This document shows positions 54,780 to 64,000 of a stretch of 64,000 bases of DNA, in pieces. Under the pieces are notes generated by a model, which did no database searches, had not been told where the DNA came from, and saw only the letters and a program-made list of their open reading frames with translations. Where the stretch lies: assembly GCF_025380365.1 (NCBI RefSeq), contig NZ_JAOCQF010000001.1, positions 1,102,145-1,166,144 on the forward strand, written 5' to 3'. The stretch's first letter is position 1; every line of letters starts with the position of its first letter. Made by a program: the position numbers and the translations under genes. The stretch is from Albidovulum sediminis (GTDB taxonomy: Bacteria > Pseudomonadota > Alphaproteobacteria > Rhodobacterales > Rhodobacteraceae).

Positions 54780-55826
54780 ATGAGCCAGGCCAAACTCACC
54801 ATCGACCTCGACGCCGTCGCCGCCAACTGGGCCGCCCTCGCGCGCCTGTCGGGCGGGGCCGAGGCTGGCGCCGTGGTCAAGGCCGATGCCTACGGGCTCG
54901 GCATGGAGCGCGTCGCGGCCCGCCTCGCCTCGGAAGGCGCGCACAGCTTCTTCGTCGCCGAGGCGGCAGAGGGGGCCGCGCTGCGTGCTGTGGTGGGTCC
55001 GGCGGCCGACATCTATGTCTTTTCCGGCCACATGGCCGGCGATGCCCCGGCGATCGAGGGGGCCGGCCTGATCCCGCTCCTGAATTCCCCCGAACAGGCC
55101 GCGCGCCATCGCGCCGCCCTGCCCGACCATCCCTTCGGGGTCCAGCTCGACACCGGCATGAACCGTCTGGGGATGGAAGAGGACGACTGGCGCGCATCTT
55201 CCGGCGACCTGCTGCCGCTGCAGCCGCGGCTCCTGATTTCGCACCTTGCCTGCGCGGACGAGCCGGACCATCCGATGAACGCGCTCCAGCTGGCAGCGTT
55301 CCGGCGGATGACCGACGGCACCGGCACGCGCCGGTCGCTGGCCGCAACGGGGGGCATCCTGCTTGGCCCCGACTACCACTTCGACCTGACGCGGCCCGGC
55401 ATCGGCAGCTACGGCGGCCTGCCCTTTGCCGAGGCGCAGCCGGTCGTCCGCCTGTCGATTCCGGTGATCCAGGTCCGGACCGTCGAGGCCGGCGAGACGG
55501 TGGGCTACGGCAACGCCTGGACGGCCCCGCGCACTGCCCGCATCGCAACGCTGGGCGCGGGCTATGCCGACGGGCTCCTGCGCGCGCTTTCGGGGCGCGG
55601 GCAGGTATACGCGGGCGATACCGCTTGCCCGCTGGTCGGGCGGGTGTCGATGGACCTGATGGCGGCCGATGTCACCGATCTCGCCCATCCGCCCGAACGG
55701 CTCGACATCCTCTGCCCCGCGCAGGGGGTGGACGCGCTGGCCGGGGCCGCCGGCACCATCAGCTACGAGATCCTGACCGCGCTCGGGCGCCGCTATACCC
55801 GCCACTACACCGGAGACGGCGCATGA
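54780..55826 (+). CDS. alr: Alanine racemase
   Basis: 348 residues from ATG 54780. PLP Lys in [16 protein letters not shown], catalytic Tyr in the [14 protein letters not shown] region, [15 protein letters not shown]. Provides D-alanine for peptidoglycan. Overlaps mlaE by ATGA. Confidence 0.95.
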   Translation: MSQAKLTIDLDAVAANWAALARLSGGAEAGAVVKADAYGLGMERVAARLASEGAHSFFVAEAAEGAALRAVVGPAADIYVFSGHMAGDAPAIEGAGLIPLLNSPEQAARHRAALPDHPFGVQLDTGMNRLGMEEDDWRASSGDLLPLQPRLLISHLACADEPDHPMNALQLAAFRRMTDGTGTRRSLAATGGILLGPDYHFDLTRPGIGSYGGLPFAEAQPVVRLSIPVIQVRTVEAGETVGYGNAWTAPRTARIATLGAGYADGLLRALSGRGQVYAGDTACPLVGRVSMDLMAADVTDLAHPPERLDILCPAQGVDALAGAAGTISYEILTALGRRYTRHYTGDGA

Positions 55827-56611
55827 CGACCCTCCTCCTCGCGCCGCTCCGCGGGATCGGCCGTACCACCCTTGGCGCGCTGGCCGCCATCGGCCGCATC
55901 GCGCTTTTCGGCGGCTCCGCGATCAGCCATATCCTGCGCCCACCCTTCTACCCGAAGGAATTCCTGCAGGCGCTTGTTCATATAGGTTATTTCAGCCTTC
56001 CCGTGGTGGGGATGACCGCCCTGTTCACCGGCGGCGCCCTGGCGCTCCAGATCTATTCCGGCGGCGCGCGTTTCTCGGCCGAAACCGTCGTCCCCTCCAT
56101 CGTCGCGATCGGCATGGTGCGCGAGCTTGGTCCCGTGCTCGGCGGCCTCATGGTCGCGGCGCGCGTCGCTTCCTCCATCGCGGCCGAGATCGGCACGATG
56201 AAGGTGACCGAACAGATCGACGCGCTGGTGACACTCTCGACCCACCCGATGAAGTATCTCACGGCGCCCCGCGTGCTGGCCGCGACCCTCGCGGTGCCTG
56301 CACTGGTGGCGGTGGGCGACAGTATCGGTATCTTCGGCGGCTACCTCGTCGGCGTGAACCGGCTCGGCTTCAACCCCGCCACCTACCTGAAGAACACGCG
56401 CGACTTCCTCGAGACCTGGGACATCGTCTCGGGCCTGTGGAAGGGCGCGGCCTTCGGCTTCATCGTCGCGGTGACGGGTTGCTACTACGGCATGAACTCC
56501 GGCCGCGGCGCGCAGGGCGTGGGCCGGGCCACAAAGGCCGCCGTGGTCGCGGCCTCGGTCCTCATCCTCGCCACCAACTACATCCTGACCGAGCTTTTCT
56601 TCTCCGCATGA
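55823..56611 (+). CDS. mlaE: MlaE-type lipid ABC transporter permease
   Basis: 262 residues; five or six membrane segments. [60 protein letters not shown], and [20 protein letters not shown] are the MlaE/YrbE core. Part of the phospholipid trafficking pump of the inner membrane. Coupled to alr and mlaF. Confidence 0.94.
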   Translation: MTTLLLAPLRGIGRTTLGALAAIGRIALFGGSAISHILRPPFYPKEFLQALVHIGYFSLPVVGMTALFTGGALALQIYSGGARFSAETVVPSIVAIGMVRELGPVLGGLMVAARVASSIAAEIGTMKVTEQIDALVTLSTHPMKYLTAPRVLAATLAVPALVAVGDSIGIFGGYLVGVNRLGFNPATYLKNTRDFLETWDIVSGLWKGAAFGFIVAVTGCYYGMNSGRGAQGVGRATKAAVVAASVLILATNYILTELFFSA

Positions 56612-57354
56612 TCACGCTTTCTGGCATCCACAAGTCCTTCGGGCCGAACCAGGTCCTCCGCGGCGTCGACCTCGTCGTGCCGACCGGGCAAAGCATGGTC
56701 ATCATCGGCGGCTCCGGCACCGGAAAATCAGTTCTTCTCAAATGCATCCTCGGCCTTGTTCAACCGGACGCCGGGAGCATCTCCATCGACGGAGAGGATG
56801 CCACCACCGCCGCCCGCGACGTCTTCCTCGCGCGCTTCGGCATGCTCTTCCAGGGTGGCGCGCTCTTCGACTCTCTGCCCGTCTGGCAGAACGTGGCCTT
56901 CCGCCTCCTGCGCGGGTCGCTGAAGCGCCCGCGGGCCGAGGCGCGCGAGATCGCGATCGAGAAACTACGCCGCGTCGGCCTCAAGCCCGAGACGGCAGAC
57001 CTCTACCCGGCCGAGCTTTCGGGCGGCATGCAAAAACGCGTGGGCCTCGCCCGCGCCATCGCCGCCGAGCCCGAGATCATCTTCTTCGACGAACCGACGA
57101 CCGGGCTCGACCCGATCATGGCGGGTGTCATCAACGAGCTGATCCGCGAGATCGTGACCGAGATGGGGGCGACCGCCATGGCCATCACCCACGACATGTC
57201 CTCGGTCCGCGCCATCGCCGACCGCGTGGCCATGCTACACGGCGGGGTCATCCAGTGGACGGGACCGATCTCGGAAATGGACGCGACGCCAGACCCTTAC
57301 GTCCAGCAGTTCATCCACGGCCGCGCCGAGGGCCCGATCGAGGCCGTCCGCTGA
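56608..57354 (+). CDS. mlaF: MlaF-type ATPase
   Basis: 248 residues. Walker A IIGGSGTGKSVLLKCILGL, signature LSGGMQKRVGLARAIA, Walker B IIFFDEPTTGLDP, switch His in AITHDMSSV. Energises the MlaE permease. The usual MCE subunit (MlaD) does not follow. Confidence 0.94.
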   Translation: MITLSGIHKSFGPNQVLRGVDLVVPTGQSMVIIGGSGTGKSVLLKCILGLVQPDAGSISIDGEDATTAARDVFLARFGMLFQGGALFDSLPVWQNVAFRLLRGSLKRPRAEAREIAIEKLRRVGLKPETADLYPAELSGGMQKRVGLARAIAAEPEIIFFDEPTTGLDPIMAGVINELIREIVTEMGATAMAITHDMSSVRAIADRVAMLHGGVIQWTGPISEMDATPDPYVQQFIHGRAEGPIEAVR

Positions 57355-57374
57355 CCGTCCCCGGAACCCCCGCC

Positions 57375-57800
57375 ATGCTCCGCTTCGCCAACCTCGCGCT
57401 TCTGGTCCTCTTTCCGGTCGCCTGGTTCGCGCCGATGCTACGCGCGGGCCTGCTGCCGTTCTTTGCGCTCGACGAAATCTCGGTCCTCACCGGCCTCCAG
57501 GCGATCTGGGAAAAAGACATCGCGCTCGCGCTCGTGGTCACTTTCCTTGCCCTCTTCGCGCCCTATGCCAAGGTTCTGGGCCTCGCGCTGGTACAGTTCG
57601 GCCTGGCCTCGCCCCGCCTCCTGCCCGCGCTGCACGCGCTCGGGAGGCTGGCCATGGCCGACGTCTTCCTGATCGCCATCTACATCGTCGCCGCCAAGGG
57701 CGTCGGTGTCGGCCGGCTGGAGACCGCCTGGGGGCTTTACCTCTTCACCGCCTGCGTGATTGCAAGCTTCCTGATCGCGCGGAAAAGCAACGCGCACTAG
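57375..57800 (+). CDS. PqiA-domain membrane protein (single domain)
   Basis: 141 residues from ATG 57375. One PqiA module with four membrane segments: ANLALLVLFPVAWFAPMLRA, IWEKDIALALVVTFLALFAP, KVLGLALVQFGL, ALGRLAMADVFLIAIYIVAA KG. Lacks the rubredoxin-like Cys pairs of full PqiA. Follows mlaF by 20 nt, so it likely assists lipid transport. Confidence 0.82.
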   Translation: MLRFANLALLVLFPVAWFAPMLRAGLLPFFALDEISVLTGLQAIWEKDIALALVVTFLALFAPYAKVLGLALVQFGLASPRLLPALHALGRLAMADVFLIAIYIVAAKGVGVGRLETAWGLYLFTACVIASFLIARKSNAH

Positions 57801-57810
57801 GCCCCGCCCC

Positions 57811-57874
57811 CTTCATTCTGGCGAAAATACTCCGGGGGTGAATGCGGCGAAGCCGCAGAGGGGGCAGCGCCCCC
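57811..57874. repeat. Intergenic repeat/terminator element 3
   Basis: TTCATTCTGGCGAAAATACT-CC, then two small hairpins TGCGGC-GAA-GCCGCA (57843-57857) and GGGGG-CAGCG-CCCCC (57860-57874). Same family as 51423 and 37107. Lies between convergent pqiA-like and ispG genes. Confidence 0.65.
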
Positions 57875-57882
57875 TTCCCCCT

Positions 57883-59016
57883 CTATTCGGCGGCTTCCGC
57901 GCGGGCGGCCTCGATCTCGGCCGCGCGACGCTCCACCAGGTCGACGATGTGATCGACCATCTCGGCGTTCGACATGCGGTGGCTCTGCTTGCCCGCCAGA
58001 TAGACCATGCCGGTCCCGGCGCCGCCGCCGGTGAAGCCGATGTCGGTCATCAGCGCCTCGCCCGGTCCGTTCACGACGCAGCCGATGATCGACAGGCTCA
58101 TCGAGGTGGTGACATGCGCCAGCCGTTCTTCCAGCGCCGAGACCGTCTTGATGACGTCGAACCCCTGCCGCGCGCAGGACGGGCAGGAGATGATGGTGAC
58201 GCCGCGGTGGCGCAGGCCCAGCGACTTCAGGATCTCGAAGCCGACCTTCACCTCCTCGACCGGATCGGCCGAGAGCGAGACGCGGATGGTGTCGCCGATC
58301 CCCATCCACAGAAGGTTGCCAAGCCCGATCGCCGATTTCACCGTCCCCGACATCAGCCCCCCGGCCTCGGTGATACCCAGGTGGATGGGCGCATCCGTCG
58401 CCTCGGCCAGTTGCTGATAGGCGGCGGCGGCCAGGAACACGTCGGAGGCCTTCACGCTGATCTTGAACTCGTGAAAGTCGTTGTCCTGCAACAGCTTGAT
58501 GTGGTCGAGGCCGCTTTCCACCATCGCCTCGGGGCAGGGTTCGCCGTATTTTTCCAGGAGGTGGCGCTCCAGCGAGCCGGCGTTCACGCCGATGCGGATC
58601 GAACAGCCGTGGTCGCGGGCGGCCTTCACCACCTCGCGCACACGGCTCGCCGAGCCGATGTTGCCGGGGTTGATGCGCAGGCAGGCGGCACCCGCCTCGG
58701 CCGCCTCGATGGCGCGGCGGTAGTGGAAATGGATGTCGGCGACGATGGGCACCGGGCTTTCAGCCACGATCTCGCGCAGGGCCCGGGTCGATGCCTCGTC
58801 GGGGGTGGAGACGCGGACGATGTCGGCCCCGGCGATGGCCGCGCGCTGCACCTGCTCCAGCGTCGCCTTCACGTCGGTGGTCAGCGTGTTCGTCATCGTC
58901 TGCACCGAGATCGGCGCGTCGCCGCCCACGGCGACCTTGCCCACCATGATCTGGCGCGACTTGCGGCGGTAGATGTTGCGCCAGGGGCGGACGTGGTTCA
59001 GATGGTCGGAAGACAT
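57883..59016 (-). CDS. ispG: 4-hydroxy-3-methylbut-2-enyl diphosphate synthase
   Basis: 377 residues. TIM-barrel half opens [40 protein letters not shown]; [4Fe-4S] ligands in [11 protein letters not shown] and [16 protein letters not shown]. Penultimate step of the MEP isoprenoid pathway. Confidence 0.96.
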   Translation of the reverse strand: MSSDHLNHVRPWRNIYRRKSRQIMVGKVAVGGDAPISVQTMTNTLTTDVKATLEQVQRAAIAGADIVRVSTPDEASTRALREIVAESPVPIVADIHFHYRRAIEAAEAGAACLRINPGNIGSASRVREVVKAARDHGCSIRIGVNAGSLERHLLEKYGEPCPEAMVESGLDHIKLLQDNDFHEFKISVKASDVFLAAAAYQQLAEATDAPIHLGITEAGGLMSGTVKSAIGLGNLLWMGIGDTIRVSLSADPVEEVKVGFEILKSLGLRHRGVTIISCPSCARQGFDVIKTVSALEERLAHVTTSMSLSIIGCVVNGPGEALMTDIGFTGGGAGTGMVYLAGKQSHRMSNAEMVDHIVDLVERRAAEIEAARAEAAE

Positions 59017-59092
59017 GGGCGGCCTCGCTTCCCGTCGCGGTCAGCGCCTAGATAGTGCCTTGGCCGGTGAAGGGCAATCGGCGGCGACGGGC

Positions 59093-60316
59093 TTACTGGT
59101 CCGCGGGCGCCGCTTCGACGGCCGTCGCCTCGGCCACGGCGACGAACTGCGCCAGGTCGGCGTCCTGCGACACATCGGCCACCGCGAAGGCCGCGGTCAG
59201 GGCTTCGGGCGCCAGCGCGAGGTTCTTGACGACCTGCGCCCCCTCGGCGGCCGGGCCGTAGGTCTGGCCGGCGACGGCGAAATAGACCGAGCCGGAGTTG
59301 CCGGCGCGCAGGACCGGGGGCGCATCCATCGCCGGAACGGCATAGCGTTCGCCCGCGTCGAGGATCTTCTCGAAAAGCACGGTTCCGTCCGCGGCCGACA
59401 CCCGCACCCAGGAGGGGCGCACGGCCAGGATCTCGACCCCCGGTGCTGCCTCGGCCACCACCTGCACCGGCGTTTCGCCAAGCGCGGGAACCTCGGCCAC
59501 GGGGGCGGTGTCGCCCGCGGTCGCGGCCTCGGCCAGCGCGCCGACGGTGCGCGGGTCGATGGCGGCAATGGGCCCGTCGCGCGCGACAAGAACCGGCACG
59601 TCCAGCGCCTCGGGGCGGTAGAGACGGTCGTAGATCTCGGGCGAGGTCGGCGCATCGGTGCCCGGCAGCGCCGCCAGATCGCCGGGTGCCGCCACCGACT
59701 GGCCCGACAGGACCGCGCCGGCGGTGGCGAGCGGATCAAGCTCGGCCACGATGCCCGGCGCCTGGTCGACCGGGGCCAGCTGCACGCGCTGCACCTCCTG
59801 CAGGAGCGACCAGCCGCCGTAACCGATCCCCGAAATGAGGACGAGCAGCACCGCGATCGACCCCAGCGCGCCGGGCTGGATGTTCGACAGCATCGCCTCA
59901 CCGCGCGGGACGAAGGGAACGGAGGGCTGGGCGAGCGCGTCGGCACCTTCGCGCGGGGTCCGCTGCGGCCGCGTCTTCGGGCCGGAGGCGGCGGGCGACA
60001 TGCCGTGATGGACGGCAAAGTTCGCCTCGGTGCAAAACTTGGCATAGGCCCATTCGGGGTCGAGCCCGAGGTAGCGCGCGTAGGAGCGCACGTAGCCCGC
60101 AACGAAACCGGGCGTCTCGAAGGCCGAAGCATCGGCGTTTTCGATCGCGGCGATGTAGCTGGCCTTGATCTTGAGTTCGCGCTGCACGTCGAGAAGTGAC
60201 TTCGACAGCGTCGCGCGTTCGCCGCGCATGACGTCGCCGAGCCGCAGGTCGTAGTCATCAAACCCCTTGGGTTTGTCGACCCCCTGCGTCGAAGGATGGA
60301 CCCTCCGCCCGATCAT
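59093..60316 (-). CDS. RodZ-like helix-turn-helix membrane protein
   Basis: 407 residues. N-terminal HTH_25 domain (LRLGDVMRGERATLSKSLLD, VQRELKIKASYIAAIENADA, ETPGFVAGYVRSYARYLGLD), one membrane helix (LGSIAVLLVLISGIGYGGWS), long linker, and a C-terminal DUF4115 domain (VRVSAADGTVLFEKILDAGE, YFAVAGQTYGPAAEGAQVVK). RodZ links MreB filaments to the wall machinery. Coupled position next to ispG is common. Confidence 0.88.
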   Translation of the reverse strand: MIGRRVHPSTQGVDKPKGFDDYDLRLGDVMRGERATLSKSLLDVQRELKIKASYIAAIENADASAFETPGFVAGYVRSYARYLGLDPEWAYAKFCTEANFAVHHGMSPAASGPKTRPQRTPREGADALAQPSVPFVPRGEAMLSNIQPGALGSIAVLLVLISGIGYGGWSLLQEVQRVQLAPVDQAPGIVAELDPLATAGAVLSGQSVAAPGDLAALPGTDAPTSPEIYDRLYRPEALDVPVLVARDGPIAAIDPRTVGALAEAATAGDTAPVAEVPALGETPVQVVAEAAPGVEILAVRPSWVRVSAADGTVLFEKILDAGERYAVPAMDAPPVLRAGNSGSVYFAVAGQTYGPAAEGAQVVKNLALAPEALTAAFAVADVSQDADLAQFVAVAEATAVEAAPADQ

Positions 60317-60428
60317 GCCACTGCCCCTGGACCGTTATCCCCAATATGCCCGACGATTCGGGTCATCGCGCTCAGCCGTATTCAGGATTCCATAACACAG
60401 GGCAAGGCGGAATGCGACCGCCGAACCC

Positions 60429-61652
60429 TCACGCGGACAGTTGTTGGCGGTTCAGCGCGCAATGCGACCAGAGCGCGTCCATCGCCTTGACCAGACGGTC
60501 GATATCCTCGGCCGTGTGGACCGGTGAGGGGGTGAAGCGCAACCGCTCCGTCCCCCGCGGGACGGTCGGGAAGTTGATCGGCTGGACGTAGATCCCGTAG
60601 TGTTCCAGCAGCATGTCCGAGATCTTCTTGCAGTGCACCGGGTCGCCCACGTGCACCGGCACGATATGGGTGCCGTGGTCGATGATGGGCAGGCCAAGCG
60701 CCTTCAGCCGCGCCTTGAGAATGCGCGCATTCTCCTGCTGCTTGTCGCGCAGGTGCTGCGCCGTCTTCAGGTGGCGGACCGAGGCTGCCGCCCCCGCCGC
60801 CACCGCCGGCGGCAGCGAAGTGGTGAAGATGAAGCCCGGCGCGTAGGAGCGGATGGCGTCGCACATCTTCGCCGAGGCTGCGATATAGCCGCCCATCACC
60901 CCGAATGCCTTGGCAAGCGTGGCGTTGATGATGTCGATGCGCCCCATCAGGCCCAGTTTCTCGGCAACGCCGGCGCCGCGGGGGCCGTACATGCCGACCG
61001 CGTGCACCTCGTCGAGATAGGTCAGCGCGCCGAATTCCTGCGCGATGTCGCAGATCGCCTCCATCGGGCTGATGTCGCCGTCCATCGAATAGACGCTCTC
61101 GAAGGCGATCAGCTTCGGCGTCGCCGGGTCGTCGGCCGCCATGAGTTCGCGCAGATGCGCGAGGTCGTTGTGCCGCCAGATGCGCTTGGCGCCGCCGTTG
61201 CGCTTGATCCCCTCGATCATCGAGGCGTGGTTGAGTTCGTCCGAATAGATGATGAGACCGGGGAACAGCTTCGGCAGGGTCGACAGCGTGGCGTCGTTGG
61301 CGATGTAGGCCGAGGTGAAGAGAAGCGCTGCTTCCTTCTGGTGCAGGTCGGCGATCTCCGCCTCGAGCCGCTTGTGATAGACCGTCGTGCCCGAGATGTT
61401 GCGCGTGCCGCCCGAGCCTGCGCCGGTGGCGTCGATCGCCTCATGCATGGCGGAGAGCACGACCGGATGCTGGCCCATGCCGAGGTAATCATTGCCGCAC
61501 CAGACGGTGATTTCCTTCCGGCTGCCGTCGGGGCGGTTCCACATCGCCTTGGGGAAATGCCCGCGCTGACGCTCGATGTCGATGAACGTGCGGTAACGAC
61601 CCTCGTCGTGCAGGCGCTTGAGCGCCGCGTCGAGCTGTGCGTTGAAGTCCAT
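60429..61652 (-). CDS. hemA: 5-aminolevulinate synthase
   Basis: 407 residues. [43 protein letters not shown] Lys in [34 protein letters not shown]. Condenses glycine and succinyl-CoA, the alphaproteobacterial route to haem and bacteriochlorophyll. An Fnr-type box lies ~60 nt upstream. Confidence 0.97.
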   Translation of the reverse strand: MDFNAQLDAALKRLHDEGRYRTFIDIERQRGHFPKAMWNRPDGSRKEITVWCGNDYLGMGQHPVVLSAMHEAIDATGAGSGGTRNISGTTVYHKRLEAEIADLHQKEAALLFTSAYIANDATLSTLPKLFPGLIIYSDELNHASMIEGIKRNGGAKRIWRHNDLAHLRELMAADDPATPKLIAFESVYSMDGDISPMEAICDIAQEFGALTYLDEVHAVGMYGPRGAGVAEKLGLMGRIDIINATLAKAFGVMGGYIAASAKMCDAIRSYAPGFIFTTSLPPAVAAGAAASVRHLKTAQHLRDKQQENARILKARLKALGLPIIDHGTHIVPVHVGDPVHCKKISDMLLEHYGIYVQPINFPTVPRGTERLRFTPSPVHTAEDIDRLVKAMDALWSHCALNRQQLSA

Positions 61653-61712
61653 GTCCGTCTCCTCGGCGCCGTTTATTTGTGTCGCTTCTACGGCTTTCGT
61701 TCGCGTGCGACC

Positions 61713-61726
61713 TTGATAAAGGTCAA
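61713..61726 (-). promoter_or_regulatory. Fnr/FnrL box upstream of hemA
   Basis: TTGAT-AAAG-GTCAA, one mismatch from TTGAT-N4-ATCAA, centred ~67 nt before the hemA start. In Rhodobacter, hemA is a known FnrL target, so oxygen control is expected here. Confidence 0.75.
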
Positions 61727-61860
61727 AGCGCCCGATGGCGAGGGTACAATTTGCCGCGTCCCCCCGCAGTCGCCGCCGCCGCGGGCCCCGGCGCCCCGGC
61801 GCTGGACATGGCCGGTCCGCCTGCTAACGTGCCCCCGCCGCATAGCCTGAGGAGCCCGCC

Positions 61861-63234
61861 ATGAGCCTTGATGCCGTCCTGTCCCGCATCGACGAAACCC
61901 TGCCCGAAGCCCTTGATCGGCTGTTCGGGCTGCTGCGCATCCCCTCGATCTCGACCGATCCGGCCTATCGGGGCGACTGCGCGAGGGCGGCAGACTGGCT
62001 GGTTCAGGACCTGCAATCGCTGGGCTTCGAGGCCGCGGCGCGGCCCACGCCGGGCCATCCGATGGTGGTGGCCCATGGCGGCGCGGGCGGCCCGCACCTG
62101 CTGTTCTACGGCCATTACGACGTGCAGCCGGTCGATCCGCTGAGCCTCTGGCACCGCGACCCGTTCGACCCGGCGATCGAGGAGACGGCGAAGGGCAAGG
62201 TGATCCGCGCGCGCGGCTCGTCCGACGACAAGGGCCAGTTGATGACCTTCCTCGAGGCCTGCCGGGCGTGGAAGGCGGTGCACGGCGCCCTGCCCTGCAG
62301 GCTGACGATCCTGCTGGAGGGGGAGGAGGAATCGGGTTCGCCCTCGCTGGTGCCGTTCCTGAAGGACAACGCGGAGGAGCTTTCGGCCGATCTGTCGCTG
62401 ATCTGCGATACCGGGCTGTTCGATTCCGCCCGCCCCGCGATCACCACCATGCTGCGCGGTCTTGCCAAGGTGGAGTTCACCATAAGCGCCGCCGACCGCG
62501 ACCTGCATTCGGGCATGTACGGCGGCCTTGCGCGCAACCCGATCCATGTGCTGACCCGCATCCTTGGCCGCCTGCACGACGATCACGGGCGGGTGCAGGT
62601 GCCGGGCTTCTACGACGATGTCGACGAACTGCCCGAGGCGATCCGCGCGCAGTGGCAGTCGCTTGCCTTCGACCACCGCACGTTCCTGGGCGATGTCGGC
62701 CTGTCCATCCCTGCGGGCGAGGACGGGCGCACGCCGCTCGAGATGATCTGGTCGCGCCCGACGGCCGAGGTGAACGGCATCTGGGGCGGCTATACCGGGG
62801 CGGGCTTCAAGACCGTGCTGCCGGCCGAAGCGCATGCCAAGGTGTCGTTCCGGCTCGTCTCGCGGCAGGATCCCCAGAAGGTGCTGGAGGCCTTCCGCGG
62901 CTGGATCGCGGCGCAACTGCCCGCCGACTGCGAGCTGGCCTGGGCCGAACCCGGCGGCAGCCAGGCCTCGGTGATGGAGATCGCCAACCCCGCCTTCGAG
63001 GCCGCGCGGGCGGCCTTGGGCGAGGAATGGGGCCGGCAGGCCGCCTTCGTCGGCTCGGGCGGGTCGATCCCGATCGCGGGCTATTTCAAGTCGATCCTCG
63101 GCATGGACGCGATGCTGGTGGGATTCGGCAAGGACGACGACCAGATCCATTCCCCGAACGAGAAATACGACCTCGAAAGCTTCCACCACGGGATCCGCAG
63201 CTGGGCGCGCATCCTCGACCGGATCGCCAGATGA
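61861..63234 (+). CDS. M20-family dipeptidase
   Basis: 457 residues. Zinc/catalytic motifs LLFYGHYDVQPVDP, RGSSDDKGQLMTFLEA, LLEGEEESGSPSL, CDTGLFD, and the late His in HSPNEKYDLESFHHG. Close in plan to carnosinase/CNDP-type dipeptidases. Cytoplasmic. Overlaps the GNAT gene by ATGA. Confidence 0.92.
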   Translation: MSLDAVLSRIDETLPEALDRLFGLLRIPSISTDPAYRGDCARAADWLVQDLQSLGFEAAARPTPGHPMVVAHGGAGGPHLLFYGHYDVQPVDPLSLWHRDPFDPAIEETAKGKVIRARGSSDDKGQLMTFLEACRAWKAVHGALPCRLTILLEGEEESGSPSLVPFLKDNAEELSADLSLICDTGLFDSARPAITTMLRGLAKVEFTISAADRDLHSGMYGGLARNPIHVLTRILGRLHDDHGRVQVPGFYDDVDELPEAIRAQWQSLAFDHRTFLGDVGLSIPAGEDGRTPLEMIWSRPTAEVNGIWGGYTGAGFKTVLPAEAHAKVSFRLVSRQDPQKVLEAFRGWIAAQLPADCELAWAEPGGSQASVMEIANPAFEAARAALGEEWGRQAAFVGSGGSIPIAGYFKSILGMDAMLVGFGKDDDQIHSPNEKYDLESFHHGIRSWARILDRIAR

Positions 63235-63698
63235 CGGGCGAGGCGGCTGACGGCCTGAAGATCCGCGACGCGACCGCAGGCGACGAGGGCGCGTGGCGCG
63301 GCCTCTGGGCGGGGTTCCTGGCCTTCTACGACAAGACCCTGCCCGAGGCGGTGACGGCGCGGACCTGGGCGCTGATCCTCGACCCCGGCCATCCGATGTC
63401 GCTCCGGATCGCGGAGATGGACGGGGCGGCGGTGGGCTTCACCCTCTGGCAGACGCATGATTCCAGCTGGGTTCCCGCGCCCGACCTTTATCTCGAGGAT
63501 ATCTTCGTCAGTCCCGCGATGCGCGGGCGCGGGGTCGGGCGCGCACTGATCGCCGATCTGGTGGCGATCGGCCGCGCGCGGGGCTGCGCGCGCATCTACT
63601 GGATGACCGAGGAAACCAACACCACCGCGCGCCGGCTTTATGACCGCTTCGCCACCTCCGACGGGCATATCCGCTACCGCGCGGACCTGGGCGGCTAG
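63231..63698 (+). CDS. GNAT N-acetyltransferase
   Basis: 155 residues. Acetyl-CoA loop VSPAMRGRGVGRALIADLVA, then ARIYWMTEETNTTARRLYDR. The YLEDIFV...RG.G.G..L and W.T...N..A..LYD pattern is that of small-amine or amino-acid acetyltransferases. Coupled to the peptidase. Confidence 0.88.
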   Translation: MTGEAADGLKIRDATAGDEGAWRGLWAGFLAFYDKTLPEAVTARTWALILDPGHPMSLRIAEMDGAAVGFTLWQTHDSSWVPAPDLYLEDIFVSPAMRGRGVGRALIADLVAIGRARGCARIYWMTEETNTTARRLYDRFATSDGHIRYRADLGG

Positions 63699-63916
63699 CC
63701 GCGCGCCAGCGCCATCCGCGCAAGCTTCGCGATCAGCAGCAGCCACGGCGCCGCGTGCAGCGCCAGATCGAAGATGTCGAGCGGCCGGGTCAGCGTGCCA
63801 GCCGCCAGCATCTTCAGCTTTTCCCAGATGTGCGGCTCGGGGAAGAAGGGCGCAAGGCCCAGCGTGAGCGCGGCGAGCACAGCGATGGAAATCGGGATCC
63901 GGTCGATCAGTTCCAT
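63695..63916 (-). CDS. Small membrane protein, conserved-type
   Basis: 73 residues. Two hydrophobic segments (IPISIAVLAALTLGLAPFFP and ALHAAPWLLLIAKLARMALA) around EPHIWEKLKMLAAGTLTRPL. Short proteins of this form occur widely in Rhodobacteraceae without known role. Convergent with the GNAT gene, overlapping at the stops. Confidence 0.7.
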   Translation of the reverse strand: MELIDRIPISIAVLAALTLGLAPFFPEPHIWEKLKMLAAGTLTRPLDIFDLALHAAPWLLLIAKLARMALARG

Positions 63917-64000
63917 GCCTGCCTCCGCTGCACTGCGCCCTTCCAGCCGGCCGCGGCGCGGCGACGGACGGCGCGCGCAAAGGCAGAAGGAAAGGGAAAT
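63917..64000. other. Window edge, no feature
   Basis: 84 bases; probable promoter side of the small membrane protein. Nothing further recognised. Confidence 0.3.

Overview
The window is high-GC DNA from an alphaproteobacterium, most likely a member of the Rhodobacteraceae. Supporting signs are the aminolevulinate-synthase (hemA) route to haem with an Fnr-type box upstream, the DUF2849-cysI-cysH-DUF934-fpr sulfate-assimilation block beside an Lrp-type regulator, the dnaB-DUF1194-alr-mlaE-mlaF-pqiA order, DUF1203/DUF2189/DUF4156 families, and a GC-rich intergenic repeat ('tctggcgaaaatactcc') of the kind seen in that family. No rRNA, CRISPR array or intact prophage was found.

Layout. 1-3.6 kb: end of an outer-membrane porin gene, a short-chain dehydrogenase with a twin-arginine signal, a secreted Cys-containing protein and an exported alpha/beta hydrolase. 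3.6-6.3 kb: mobile-element debris (3' part of a serine recombinase with its small partner genes, a truncated solute-binding protein, and an IS256-transposase/resolvase chimera). 6.3-12.6 kb: a universal stress protein, then a stretch bounded by two ~102-nt direct repeats that carries a winged-helix/TPR regulator divergent from a cysK / 63-residue ORF / aminotransferase operon, an acetyltransferase, and remnants of DUF2924 and a P4-type primase. 12.7-18.7 kb: a membrane and ion-homeostasis cluster (MgtC/DUF4010 protein, VIT-type transporter, MgtA-like P-type ATPase, DUF2127, PAP2 phosphatase), followed by an IS5-type fragment.

19-31 kb: an amino-deoxysugar mini-cluster (wecE, glycosyltransferase, NeuD-like acyltransferase), two tRNA-Val genes, an HU-like protein, lon with a recognisable RpoH promoter, a divergent pair of LuxR-type proteins (one without a DNA-binding domain), tgt, a YHS-domain protein, and a HalD/BesD-like Fe(II)/2-oxoglutarate enzyme divergent from a LysR regulator. 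31-37 kb: sufT-like gene, a SatD-type regulator with DUF3307 under a palindromic operator, an IscA/HesB protein, TfoX-N, tpiA, a DMT transporter and a cytochrome P450. 37-42 kb: the cysteine operon. 42-49 kb: an Ala-rich anchored coiled coil, infC with a probable ATA start, rlmJ, an ATP-grasp protein, DUF1203, an OmpA protein with a long acidic repeat, and a degenerate alpha/beta-hydrolase-like protein.

49-64 kb is mostly core genome: pyrC-pyrE, dnaB (with a DnaA box upstream), DUF1194, alr-mlaE-mlaF-pqiA, ispG, a RodZ-like protein, hemA, an M20 peptidase and a GNAT acetyltransferase. The observations most worth following are the SatD-like regulator with its promoter-embedded palindromes, the LuxR pair, the direct-repeat-bounded cysK/aminotransferase cassette sitting inside a split recombinase module, and the Tat-targeted dehydrogenase. 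All family assignments come from reading motifs by eye; no database search was run.
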